64,000 nt of DNA from Lentilitoribacter sp039986595. Its GTDB lineage: Bacteria > Pseudomonadota > Alphaproteobacteria > Rhizobiales > Rhizobiaceae. The stretch is from positions 169,519 through 233,518 of the forward strand of contig JBDWQJ010000002.1 of the NCBI GenBank assembly GCA_039986595.1. Reading direction: 5' to 3'. The notes under the pieces were generated by a model. That model made no database searches. It was not told the DNA's origin and saw nothing but the letters and a program-made list of their open reading frames with translations. The position numbers were made by a program, and so were the translations under genes. This document shows, one piece after another, positions 45,262 through 53,119 of the stretch; position 1 is the first letter of the stretch; each line of letters begins with the position of its first letter.

Positions 45262-46044
45262 ATGTGCCGATTAACCGCCTATCTTGGGCCTGATATTCCA
45301 CTTGAACGAATTATTGTTCTTCCTAGCCATTCATTGCTGCAACAAAGCCAACAAGCCAACGAAGCAAAGCTTGCTGTGAACGGCGACGGGTTCGGCATTG
45401 CTTGGTATTCAGATGAGGTAAAACCAGGGCTTTATCGAGATGTGTTACCTGCATGGTCAGATGGCAATCTGACCAGCTTATGCCGGATGATCAAATCACG
45501 TCTTTTCTTAGCCCATGTGCGCGCTTCGACTTTTGGTGAAACGTCTCGGTCAAACTGCCATCCTTTTACATATCAAAACTGGTCTTTTGCGCATAACGGA
45601 CAAATCGCGGAATTTGGACTTATTCGCCGCGGATTAGAAGCAAGCCTTTCTGATGAATTATATAATCATCGCAGAGGCACCACGGATTCTGAACTGTTCT
45701 TTCTTTTAGCACTACAACACGGATTACAAACAAATCCACAAAAAGCCATTGAAACAACCATTGCTAAAATCCGTGAAGCGCAAATGGCTTTGGGCAAAAA
45801 AATCCGCGATCCCAATCGGATTGCAAGTGTGTTTTCTGATGGTCAAACCGTTTATGGATTTCGCTGTTCAAGTGATCTTAAAAGCCCGACGCTTTATGCT
45901 TCAGGTAATCTCACCTCAGGCGGTCACGCGCTAGCATCTGAACCACTGGATGGCGGGACGGACAATTGGACAACAGTAGATGAAGGCCAATTTGTTGAGA
46001 TGAATAAAGACGGTATGCAATTTACCAAACTGTCTGTCTCGTAA
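45262..46044 (+). CDS. Class II glutamine amidotransferase (YafJ-like)
   Basis: A 260-residue N-terminal-nucleophile amidotransferase. The catalytic Cys2 follows the initiator Met (MCRLTAYLGP), which fixes the start. The NGDGFGIAWY, LFLAHVRAST, CHPFTYQNWSFAHNGQI and RGTTDSELFF blocks are typical of the YafJ/DUF4072 group rather than of PurF or GlmS. The glutaminase domain has no synthase domain attached, and the acceptor is unknown. It is convergent with the AbrB-type gene. Confidence 0.87.
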   Translation: MCRLTAYLGPDIPLERIIVLPSHSLLQQSQQANEAKLAVNGDGFGIAWYSDEVKPGLYRDVLPAWSDGNLTSLCRMIKSRLFLAHVRASTFGETSRSNCHPFTYQNWSFAHNGQIAEFGLIRRGLEASLSDELYNHRRGTTDSELFFLLALQHGLQTNPQKAIETTIAKIREAQMALGKKIRDPNRIASVFSDGQTVYGFRCSSDLKSPTLYASGNLTSGGHALASEPLDGGTDNWTTVDEGQFVEMNKDGMQFTKLSVS

Positions 46045-46058
46045 CGTCGAATAAAAAC

Positions 46059-47078
46059 TTATTTTGTAAATCGCGCAAACAATGGCGCGCCGATGATCAC
46101 CATGACAATACGCACTAAGTGATGGGCGACAACATGCGCAACATCAGCGCCAGCAACAATGGCAATCACAGCCATTTCTGCCTGCCCGCCTGGTGCAAAT
46201 GATAAAAGCGTATCAATATCTGACCCCAGTCCTAACAACAATACGACTTCAATAAAGACAAAACTGATAACGCCAAGCACCACACAAAACCCTATAGCGG
46301 CAGTTATGTCATGGCGTATTTCTTTCAAAGTGATACCTACATATTTAACACCAATTCCAAGGCCAATGAAAAACTGCGCCAACAATATCGCTTCTGTCGG
46401 TGGTCGTACTGTCAAAATTCCGGATAAGGACAAAATCATTGCAACAATTAGAGGGCCTAATATGCTAGCGCCAAATAATTTAATCTTTCGCGCAGCCCAC
46501 CAACCAAACACAGCACAGAACACCATGATCAACATTTGAGAAATGGATGTTTGATCAGCAGCAATGCCGGGTAAAACTGTCAGATCAACTTCTCTGAAAA
46601 ACTGCAAGAAAAACGGCAGAACAGCAACAATCACCAAAACCCGCGTTGCATGGATAAGAGACAGCGCACGGACATCACCGCCCGCCTCTTCGCCAAATGC
46701 CAACATATCCTGCAAGCCACCAGGCATGGCCGCATAAAAACTGGTCGGCTTATCAAAACCCGCTAAACGAAAATAAGGCACGCCGACAATACCAATGACA
46801 ATCAGCATCAACGGCACGAAGGCAACACTGCCGATCATTGTATCAAGACGGGTAAAAAGTTCCGGTGTGATAGAGGCACCAATGGCAACACCCAAAATCG
46901 TGCGCATCGCATCAGAAACAGGCTTGATGCCGGACATTGGGACACGCACAATCGCTGCAATCAAGCAAAAGAAAATCGGCCCCAATAGATAGGGTAACGG
47001 TACATTGAGATAGATAAAACTAACAGCGCCAAGCAGTGATATAATCACCGCATTTAAAAGTGTAACGAAACGCTTCAT
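46059..47078 (-). CDS. AbrB family membrane protein (PF05145)
   Basis: A 339-residue integral membrane protein with about ten helices. It shows the internally duplicated AbrB pattern: GWWAARKIKLFGASILGPLIVAMILSLSG in one half and PYLLGPIFFCLIAAIVRVPM in the other, plus AAMPGGLQDMLAFGEEAGGD and LSFAPGGQAEMAVIAIVAGADVAHVVAHHLVRI. Older names link the family to ammonia monooxygenase or to the AbrB regulator, but neither is supported; a transporter role is more plausible. It lies 25 nt downstream of the ATC-hydrolase-like gene on the same strand. Confidence 0.87.
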   Translation of the reverse strand: MKRFVTLLNAVIISLLGAVSFIYLNVPLPYLLGPIFFCLIAAIVRVPMSGIKPVSDAMRTILGVAIGASITPELFTRLDTMIGSVAFVPLMLIVIGIVGVPYFRLAGFDKPTSFYAAMPGGLQDMLAFGEEAGGDVRALSLIHATRVLVIVAVLPFFLQFFREVDLTVLPGIAADQTSISQMLIMVFCAVFGWWAARKIKLFGASILGPLIVAMILSLSGILTVRPPTEAILLAQFFIGLGIGVKYVGITLKEIRHDITAAIGFCVVLGVISFVFIEVVLLLGLGSDIDTLLSFAPGGQAEMAVIAIVAGADVAHVVAHHLVRIVMVIIGAPLFARFTK

Positions 47079-47103
47079 TCGCCAAGAATTCTAAGCCAAG
47101 ACA

Positions 47104-47589
47104 TTAGCTCTCTTCTCCCGCCTCTTCCCAGCGATAGCGAAAATCACAATGGCTTTTGCCTTCCATGATCGTTTGCGTGCGATCAAGCTTTATCTTTGGA
47201 TTGTAGCCTGTGCAAAATGTTCCGTCCCGACCGCAGGAAAGGATGTGCCCAATATCGGCTAAATCCATCTCACGATACATTTCTGCGTATTTGCAACGCG
47301 TGACATTATAATGAACTTCATTCTCATCTTCTTTGAGCATATCAACTTCAAGCGCGCCACCTGCTTTCCACTGTGGCAATAACGCGTGAAAGCTATGAAG
47401 CGTTGCTTCGCCATCTTCGCTTTGCGCGTAAGCTGCAGCCTGCTCAATCGAGTCTTTGGTAATAGCGGCTTGCAAAATAGAGCTCGCCTCTTTTTTGCCT
47501 AGTCTTGCAGCCATTTCATCATAAATTGGTTTGATGATATTGGCTTCAATCCGACGTTGCTCAAGAATGGGTAAATCAGTTTTGGCCAT
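47104..47589 (-). CDS. L-2-amino-thiazoline-4-carboxylate (ATC) hydrolase family protein
   Basis: A 161-residue protein matching the ATC hydrolase family (PF14196): EANIIKPIYDEMAARLGKKEASSIL at the N-terminus, then YNVTRCKYAEMYREMDLADIGHILSCGRDGTFCTGYNPKIKLDRTQTIMEGKSHCDFRYRW. The conserved cysteines and the CDFRY motif are present. The founding enzyme (Pseudomonas AtcB) opens a thiazoline ring on the way to cysteine, but many family members have other or unknown roles. It lies three bases after the VOC gene and before the AbrB-type gene. Confidence 0.82.
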   Translation of the reverse strand: MAKTDLPILEQRRIEANIIKPIYDEMAARLGKKEASSILQAAITKDSIEQAAAYAQSEDGEATLHSFHALLPQWKAGGALEVDMLKEDENEVHYNVTRCKYAEMYREMDLADIGHILSCGRDGTFCTGYNPKIKLDRTQTIMEGKSHCDFRYRWEEAGEES

Positions 47590-47592
47590 AAT

Positions 47593-47967
47593 CTAGACCT
47601 CAAAATCAATATGAATATGATTTCCGTCAGGATCAAAAACATTATACTGCCGAATACCGGCTTTTGGCGGCTCACCGCAACGATAGTCTATTCCGCGCGC
47701 CTCTAAGAGCGACTTAAACGCAGCTTCATCACTGGCTGAAAAAGCAAAATGCTCGAGTTTTAGATTGGCTTCTGAACCAACCGTATCATCACTGTCTATC
47801 TCAACCAAATGCACGACCGGATAGTCACCTGCATATATCCACGCGCCAGCAAATGGGAAATTTGGCCTCCAACCGGACTTGAGCCCCAAAACCTCTTCAT
47901 ACCACTTGATCATCTTATCAAGTTGCGTTGTTTGAATATTGACGTGATCAAGGCGCTTAATGGTCAT
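47593..47967 (-). CDS. VOC family protein (glyoxalase/dioxygenase fold)
   Basis: A 124-residue vicinal-oxygen-chelate protein: MTIKRLDHVNIQTTQLDKMIKWYEEVLGL, then YPVVHLVEI and EHFAFSASDEAAFKSLLEARGI, and FDPDGNHIHIDFEV at the end. The candidate metal ligands are His8, His about 64 and the final Glu. The ATG at 47967 overlaps the LysR 3' end by 11 nt; the longer frame to 48111 lies wholly inside the LysR gene and is rejected. It may isomerise, cleave or protect a small-molecule intermediate for the adjacent hydrolase. Confidence 0.87.
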   Translation of the reverse strand: MTIKRLDHVNIQTTQLDKMIKWYEEVLGLKSGWRPNFPFAGAWIYAGDYPVVHLVEIDSDDTVGSEANLKLEHFAFSASDEAAFKSLLEARGIDYRCGEPPKAGIRQYNVFDPDGNHIHIDFEV

Positions 47968-48832
47968 TTCTAACTTTCGTTTCATGTTTTTGAGAAACAA
48001 TATTATGTATGATTGAGGAAAGGACATCAATATCAGAATTAAAACCCGCTTTGCGATAAAACGATAATGCGAGATTCCCCAAGGGCGGAAGTCCTTTAAT
48101 CTGGGAGGCAATCTGTAAGGGAGCGGAGACGGATGCTTGCGGCATGACGGTTAGCGCAAGCCCCGCCAACACAAAGGAACGCACACCGATGGGGTGTGAG
48201 CTTAAATGCGCAAGATAACCATCGCGTTGAACACGATCTAAAGCTTCGAATGCAAATCGTCTTAAATCCCGTCCATCCATTAAAAACGCCAGTGGCACGT
48301 CGGCATTTTCATCCAACTTGAAGCCTGGTGCGCATGTCCACACAAGTGGCATATTTTCAACAAAATCCCGACCAGTTCGCTTTCCCTGATCAATCATAAA
48401 AGCAACGTCAATATCTCCAGCATCAAGCTTTGCAAGTAACGCATCACTACGATCGCAATCTATCTGGATCTGCACGGTTTCATTCATCTCAGCAAATTCA
48501 CGTAGCGCATCAACAACAACTGACATTGCAAGCGTAACGGTCGTCCCAAGTCTGATCCTGCGCACAGACTTGGTTTGCCTGATGGTTTCAACCGCCTCAG
48601 CATTTATATCCATGATCCGCTGGGCATACCCAATAAATGCTCGACCTTGTGATGTAAGCTGCATTGATTGCCCGCGCCCTCGATCAAACAGTTTGCAATC
48701 AAGCTCTTCCTCTAGCTTTTTAATATGAAGACTGATCGCGCTTTGAACAGTGTTACGCAGCTCCGCAGCACGTGAAAAATTCAGCGTATCGGCCACAATT
48801 AGAAAGCTTTTCATTGCATTTAGATCAGGCAT
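47957..48832 (-). CDS. LysR family transcriptional regulator
   Basis: A 291-residue LysR-type regulator. The N-terminal winged HTH (LNAMKSFLIVADTLNFSRAAELRNTVQSAISLHIKKLEEELDCKLFDRGRG) is followed by the periplasmic-binding-like effector domain from about residue 90 (RIRLGTTVTLAMSVVVDALREF). It is divergent from the TauE/SafE gene, the usual layout for a LysR target, and its own 3' end overlaps the VOC gene. It may therefore control both arms. Confidence 0.92.
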   Translation of the reverse strand: MPDLNAMKSFLIVADTLNFSRAAELRNTVQSAISLHIKKLEEELDCKLFDRGRGQSMQLTSQGRAFIGYAQRIMDINAEAVETIRQTKSVRRIRLGTTVTLAMSVVVDALREFAEMNETVQIQIDCDRSDALLAKLDAGDIDVAFMIDQGKRTGRDFVENMPLVWTCAPGFKLDENADVPLAFLMDGRDLRRFAFEALDRVQRDGYLAHLSSHPIGVRSFVLAGLALTVMPQASVSAPLQIASQIKGLPPLGNLALSFYRKAGFNSDIDVLSSIIHNIVSQKHETKVRNDH

Positions 48833-48840
48833 AAAATCTA

Positions 48841-48898
48841 CTTTTTAGTTTTTAAAAAGCATTTTAATTCGTTTTACTGATTTATGAAAGTATCATAA
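48841..48898. promoter_or_regulatory. Palindromes between lysR and tauE-type genes
   Basis: Two inverted repeats occupy the short divergent space: CTTTTTA-GTTTT-TAAAAAG (48841-48859) and TTATGA-AAGTA-TCATAA (48882-48898). Their centres are 40 bp apart. LysR proteins typically bind two dyad sites between divergent genes, so these are candidate recognition and activation sites, though neither is an exact T-N11-A box. Confidence 0.5.
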
Positions 48899-48925
48899 TT
48901 GATAGACCTATCGAAAGGCATTCAA

Positions 48926-49690
48926 TTGGAACTTCCTTTAAGCTTCTTTATTTTATCAGCTGTTGCAATCACAATTACCGGCATATCCAAAAGTGGCTTT
49001 GCGGGTGGACTAGGCGTGATGAATGTGCCGCTCATGAGCTTATTTATCAGCCCTCAATTTGCGCTCGCAATCATGATGCCGATTTTAATTGTAATGGACA
49101 TCATCATCGTTTGGCACTATCGAAATTCCTGGGACAGATCCATCGTGCTGATGTTAATCCCCGGTGCTGTTTTGGGTGTTATCATTGGCGCAATGACTTT
49201 TCACTACATGAACGCTGATATCATCAAATTTATTGTAGGCCTGATATCAATCATCTTGGTTGTGCAATTTTTCTTCATTTCAAAATCGCAACTAATGCCA
49301 AAACCTTCTGGTAAAACAATCCCGTTCATACTCGGCGGCATATCAGGGTTTGCTGGCTTTATTGCACATGCTGGGGGACCTCCCATTAAGGGTTATCTCA
49401 TCCAACAAAAACCAGATAAAACAGAATTTGTGGCCACAAATGGTGCATTTGTATTCTTCATAAACACATTAAAATGTTTTGGTTATACGATTTTAGGAAA
49501 CATGACATTTGAAAGCATGAAGGTCAGTTTAGTGCTTTCGCCGATGATATTCATTGGCATAGCTTTAGGTACATACTTGCACAATTTGATTAACCCAAAG
49601 GCCTTCACAAAGTTTGTGTATCTGCTCTTGTCCATCGCAGGATTTAAATTGTTATGGGATAGCGCACCGTCAATTATACAGATGTTTTAA
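48926..49690 (+). CDS. Sulfite exporter TauE/SafE family protein
   Basis: A 254-residue membrane protein with about eight helices. It has the family motifs GISKSGFAGGLGVMNVPLM in the first half and GGISGFAGFIAHAGGPPIKGYLI in the second. A TTG at 48926 with AAGG seven bases upstream is preferred; a TTG at 48899 would add nine residues and has no ribosome site. Members export sulfite, sulfoacetate or other organosulfur anions, or are of unknown cargo. Divergence from a LysR gene next to an ATC-hydrolase-type gene makes a sulfur-linked cargo plausible. Confidence 0.88.
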   Translation: MELPLSFFILSAVAITITGISKSGFAGGLGVMNVPLMSLFISPQFALAIMMPILIVMDIIIVWHYRNSWDRSIVLMLIPGAVLGVIIGAMTFHYMNADIIKFIVGLISIILVVQFFFISKSQLMPKPSGKTIPFILGGISGFAGFIAHAGGPPIKGYLIQQKPDKTEFVATNGAFVFFINTLKCFGYTILGNMTFESMKVSLVLSPMIFIGIALGTYLHNLINPKAFTKFVYLLLSIAGFKLLWDSAPSIIQMF

Positions 49691-49711
49691 AATGCGAGAA
49701 TTCAGCTTCTT

Positions 49712-50338
49712 TTAGGTGAGCGTTTTCAAACCATTGGGTGTTTCAAAAAAGGCTTTAAAACTAGCGTCCCCTTGCACAATTGAAATACGATTATCGAACA
49801 ACGCACCCTCAACAAACTCATTTATTTCAGCAGCATCAGGATGGCTGATTTCAAAAGAATGCAAACGACAACCACGCGCCGTCATTTTACTAGCAGGGTG
49901 GCGACCTTGCGGCCATTGTATCAATTGCGGGAATGCACCATCGCTTGATAAAACACCGTCATCAGCGACTGTGATCTGCCATTTTAAATCGCCACGCGTC
50001 ATATCGATAACGCGGTCATGCACTTCATCAAAACTCTTTGCAATATCAGGAGAACCTAAAATCCATGTGCCAATTTTTGGCGTTCCATCAAAGTGATCCA
50101 AATCGAACCAACGGGGTCTATCAGGACGCTGCGCATCTGGATCTATGGCAATCACTTCTAAAAACTCGGTTTCGCTGAGCGATAGCAAACAGTTGTGAGT
50201 TCCCATAAATGGATGTTGCCCGCCCGGAGGCATCTCAATACCCAATTGCTCGCGCACATATTCAACGCCTTCTTCAAGCGTGCGTGCGACAATCGCAATG
50301 TGATCAAAAACGAGTTTAGGCTTTGGGGAATAAGGCAT
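49712..50338 (-). CDS. VOC family protein (Glyoxalase_3 / PF13468-like)
   Basis: A 208-residue protein starting PKLVFDHIAIVARTLEEGVEYVREQLGIEMPPGGQHPFMGTHNCLLSL, the usual entry of the larger glyoxalase-like family, with FLEVIAIDP as the second strand. No metal-site assignment beyond His about 13 and Glu about 64 is safe. Function unknown. It is transcribed in the direction of the rplS operon but lies beyond the rplS terminator. Confidence 0.85.
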   Translation of the reverse strand: MPYSPKPKLVFDHIAIVARTLEEGVEYVREQLGIEMPPGGQHPFMGTHNCLLSLSETEFLEVIAIDPDAQRPDRPRWFDLDHFDGTPKIGTWILGSPDIAKSFDEVHDRVIDMTRGDLKWQITVADDGVLSSDGAFPQLIQWPQGRHPASKMTARGCRLHSFEISHPDAAEINEFVEGALFDNRISIVQGDASFKAFFETPNGLKTLT

Positions 50339-50353
50339 ACGCTATAATAGCAA

Positions 50354-50383
50354 ATAAAAAAGCGCCGGCATATAGCCAGCGCT
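50354..50383 (-). terminator. Rho-independent terminator after rplS
   Basis: On the minus strand AGCGCTGGC pairs with GCCGGCGCT (9 bp with one G-U pair) around a TATAT loop, followed by six T. It ends the trmD/rplS transcript. Confidence 0.9.
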
Positions 50384-50411
50384 TTTAAAGTTTTTGAACT
50401 TTCGAAAAAGT

Positions 50412-50945
50412 CTATTCTTGAGCAGGTGCTTCTGCAGCTGCTGCTTCTTCGGCTGCTTTTGCTGCAGCGTCTTCAGCGGCTTTTTCAACTGCAAGAGCTT
50501 GCGCTGCTGCAACTTTTTCGGCCTCAAGGCGTGCTTTTTCTTCGGCAATGGCTGCGCGTTCTGCATCATTGAGTTTACGTGTACGTGTACCAGTATTTTC
50601 CACGATACGTGCAGATTTACCGCGACGACCACGAAGATAGTATAGTTTCGCACGACGAACTTTACCGCGACGAACAACAACAACTTCTTCAACAAGTGGA
50701 GAATAGATTGGGAACACACGTTCAACGCCTTCACCGTAAGAAATCTTACGAACTGTGAAGTTCTCGTTCAAACCGCCACCAGAGCGAGCGATACAAACAC
50801 CTTCATAAGCCTGAAGACGTGTGCGAGTGCCTTCTGTCACGCGAACCATAACGCGAACAGTATCACCTGGTGAAAATTCTGGAAGAGTACGTTTTTCTTC
50901 AATTTTTGCTTTTTGCTCAGCATCGAGCTGTTGGATAATATCCAT
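50412..50945 (-). CDS. rplS: 50S ribosomal protein L19 with Ala/Glu-rich tail
   Basis: A 177-residue protein. The L19 core occupies about residues 1-115 (PEFSPGDTVRVMVRVTEGTRTRLQAYEGVCIARSGGGLNENFTVRKISYGEGVERVFPIYSP, then KLYYLRGRRGKSARI). The following 60 residues are low-complexity Ala, Glu, Lys and Gln, as in other Rhizobiales L19 proteins with extended tails. L19 sits at the 30S-50S interface. A hairpin in its leader may be regulatory. It is the last gene of the ffh-rpsP-rimM-trmD-rplS block. Confidence 0.97.
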   Translation of the reverse strand: MDIIQQLDAEQKAKIEEKRTLPEFSPGDTVRVMVRVTEGTRTRLQAYEGVCIARSGGGLNENFTVRKISYGEGVERVFPIYSPLVEEVVVVRRGKVRRAKLYYLRGRRGKSARIVENTGTRTRKLNDAERAAIAEEKARLEAEKVAAAQALAVEKAAEDAAAKAAEEAAAAEAPAQE

Positions 50946-50991
50946 GAGCTTTAACCTTTCATTCTTTTAGCGGTCAGAGCGCTTTCACTCA

Positions 50992-51015
50992 TCCTAAAGT
51001 CATCTTGCTTTAGGA
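50992..51015 (-). promoter_or_regulatory. Hairpin in the rplS leader
   Basis: TCCTAAAG and CTTTAGGA form an 8-bp perfect stem with an 8-nt loop, 47 nt before the rplS start codon and within the 208-nt trmD-rplS gap. It could be an L19 autoregulatory site or an mRNA-processing stem. Confidence 0.45.
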
Positions 51016-51153
51016 CTATGTCCAAGGACAGCAGCGTGTTCACCAAGCATTATCTTTAATGGTTGCGATCATCCATATTTTATCGACCGCGCTCGCTTAT
51101 ATTTCGAGTTGGCGGGTCAATACAGCATCTTTGGGGGTTTGTCACCCCTATTC

Positions 51154-51849
51154 TCAGGGTTTTTGATCGTTTTTGCGTTTTAAAAGATCAGGGCGACGCT
51201 CTTCGGTCAACGCATAGGATTGAGCCTTGCGCCATTCGTCTATTTTCTTATGATTTCCAGATTGTAAAACCTGCGGGATTTCAGCCCCTTCAAACTCTTG
51301 CGGCCGCGTATAATGAGGGTGTTCAAGCAAATCGTTTTCAAAGCTCTCGAACTCACCAGACTCAGAATTTCCCATAACCCCGGGCAGCAATCTAATAATC
51401 GCATCAAGCACAATAAATGCAGCGGGCTCCCCACCTGATAAAATATAGTCACCGATTGATACCTCTTCCAAATCCCGGGCATCAATCACACGCTGATCAA
51501 CACCTTCAAATCGCCCACAAACAATCACAACGCCCTCACCTTCAGAGAGTTCACGAACACGCGACTGTGTGAGCGGTTTCCCGCGCGGTGACATAAGTAA
51601 TCTTGGGCGATTATCATCTGGCAAACTATCAATTCCGCGCGCAAGCACATCAGCACGCAGCACCATCCCAGCCCCACCACCTGAGGGGGTATCATCGACG
51701 TTTCGATGCTTACCTTCAGCAAAATCTCTTATGTTGATTGTATTGATTTCAACGTCACCACGATCAATAGCTCGACCCGACATAGACTGCCCTAAAAACC
51801 CGGGAAACATATCAGGATAAAGCGTAAGTATTGATGCTTTAAAGCTCAT
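51154..51849 (-). CDS. trmD: tRNA (guanine(37)-N1)-methyltransferase TrmD
   Basis: A 231-residue SPOUT methyltransferase that methylates G37 and prevents frameshifting. The N-terminus SILTLYPDMFPGFLGQSMSGRAI, the knot region LLMSPRGKPLTQSRVRELS, VIVCGRFEGVDQRVID and the SAM-binding SIGDYILSGGEPAA are all present. It begins two bases after the rimM stop. Confidence 0.97.
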   Translation of the reverse strand: MSFKASILTLYPDMFPGFLGQSMSGRAIDRGDVEINTINIRDFAEGKHRNVDDTPSGGGAGMVLRADVLARGIDSLPDDNRPRLLMSPRGKPLTQSRVRELSEGEGVVIVCGRFEGVDQRVIDARDLEEVSIGDYILSGGEPAAFIVLDAIIRLLPGVMGNSESGEFESFENDLLEHPHYTRPQEFEGAEIPQVLQSGNHKKIDEWRKAQSYALTEERRPDLLKRKNDQKP

Positions 51850-51851
51850 AA

Positions 51852-52427
51852 TCAGCTTTCTGGTTTTGGGTCTTCGCCCTCTTCAGGCCATTCGTCATCG
51901 GATGATGAACCATCGTCAATTAATCCTGCAGCTTCAGGGTCTACGATAATCTTACCGGCCTTGATATTAACGTCAACCACAGCAGCTTGCGTGAACGGAA
52001 TGATCACAGATTTCTCGCCCTTGGCCTGTAATTCAATAAGATCGCCGCCGCCAAAGTCAAAAATCGCCTTGATAAAGCCCCAGCTCGCGCCAAACTCATC
52101 AAAAGCTTCTAGACCTTCCAAGTCTGCATAAAAATATTCATCTTCATCCAGGTCAGCATCGGATAAATTAGCACGCTCAACAAATAAATCCGTCCCATTT
52201 AAGGCTTCAGCAGCATTACGATCATTCACACCAAGAAACCGAACAACCACAACGGTTTTGTGTCGTCTTATGTCCAACACTTCAAACCGCTTGCCATCTT
52301 TGGTGAACAAGACGCCATAATCACCTAATGAGAGGGGATCATCTGTGTGAGACTTTACACGCACCTCACCACGCAGCCCTTGGGCTTTTCCAATTGTTCC
52401 CAGGATGATTGGGTTTTCAAGTTTCAT
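51852..52427 (-). CDS. rimM: Ribosome maturation factor RimM
   Basis: A 191-residue factor for 30S maturation that binds S19. The N-terminal RimM barrel contains ILGTIGKAQGLRGEVRVKSHTDDP, and the PRC-barrel domain contains EYFYADLEGLEAFDEFGASWGFIKAIFDFGGGDLIELQ and the FTQAAVVDVNIKAGKIIVDP end. The last 25 residues form an acidic Asp/Glu/Ser tail not needed by the core. It lies two bases before trmD. Confidence 0.96.
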   Translation of the reverse strand: MKLENPIILGTIGKAQGLRGEVRVKSHTDDPLSLGDYGVLFTKDGKRFEVLDIRRHKTVVVVRFLGVNDRNAAEALNGTDLFVERANLSDADLDEDEYFYADLEGLEAFDEFGASWGFIKAIFDFGGGDLIELQAKGEKSVIIPFTQAAVVDVNIKAGKIIVDPEAAGLIDDGSSSDDEWPEEGEDPKPES

Positions 52428-52471
52428 ATGCTTTGCCTAAATGACGTTACCAAACTGATTTTTAGTGTCTC

Positions 52472-53044
52472 TTACAGCGCTTTTGCTTCAAGGGAAATCA
52501 AATTCGCATGAGAAAGTGCAACCAGCAAACAGGATATATGCGTTGATTGTTTGATACCGCTAGACTTAATCATATCCAGCACCTTAGGAATGGGCATAAC
52601 CTCGGTGATAATGTTTTCTGTCTCATCAAACTCAGGTTCTTGCGTTTTTACAGCATCACGCACCAAATACAGATGTATATTATTGCTATGGTTGGCCGTA
52701 TTGGGTGAAAACAAGGTCACGAGTTCAAAGTCTTTTGCAGAAAATCCTGTCTCTTCTAAAAGCTCCCGACGCGCTGCACCTTCATAATCTGTGTCCCCGG
52801 GCTCAACATTACCTGCGGGAATTTCCCAATCAATGACACCTGCGCCATGCCGGTATTGCTTGATCATGACCAGCTCATTGTCTGGCGTTAAAACAACCAT
52901 TTTCACCCATTCCGGATAATCAAGAACATAATAGGGTGAAATGTCATTGCCGAACTGATCAACACAATGGTCGGCACGCACCTTAATCCACTTATCGACC
53001 AACACATGCTTTGATGAGATGGTATCCCATTTTTTTAAAGTCAT
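52472..53044 (-). CDS. NUDIX hydrolase (ADP-ribose pyrophosphatase-like)
   Basis: A 190-residue Nudix protein of the NudF/ADP-ribose type (MVVLTPDNELVMIKQYRHGAGVIDWEIPAGNVEPG). The Nudix box reads G-NVEPG-D...RELLEETG, with Asp replacing the first conserved Glu; the REXXEE part is intact, so metal binding is likely kept. It sits between rpsP and rimM, where relatives usually have no gene, and directly behind the rpsP terminator, so it may have its own promoter in the short upstream gap or depend on read-through. The substrate is unknown. Confidence 0.87.
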   Translation of the reverse strand: MTLKKWDTISSKHVLVDKWIKVRADHCVDQFGNDISPYYVLDYPEWVKMVVLTPDNELVMIKQYRHGAGVIDWEIPAGNVEPGDTDYEGAARRELLEETGFSAKDFELVTLFSPNTANHSNNIHLYLVRDAVKTQEPEFDETENIITEVMPIPKVLDMIKSSGIKQSTHISCLLVALSHANLISLEAKAL

Positions 53045-53068
53045 AATTTAAATCCGATCAGCAAAGAC

Positions 53069-53093
53069 AAAAAAAGCGGCGCAATTGCACCGC
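53069..53093 (-). terminator. Rho-independent terminator after rpsP
   Basis: On the minus strand GCGGTGC pairs with GCGCCGC (7 bp with one G-U pair) around an AATT loop, followed by seven T. It lies between rpsP and the Nudix gene and should separate or attenuate the downstream rimM-trmD genes. Confidence 0.88.
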
Positions 53094-53119
53094 CTTTTAA
53101 GAGTATAAACTGAAATTGC

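Noticed and set aside
48000..48111. N-terminal extension of the VOC protein
   Set aside because: It would overlap the LysR gene over its conserved C-terminus; the family N-terminus begins at the ATG at 47967.
50342..50734. Lys/Leu/Gln-rich 130-residue minus frame
   Set aside because: Shifted-frame shadow of the low-complexity rplS tail running into the terminator.
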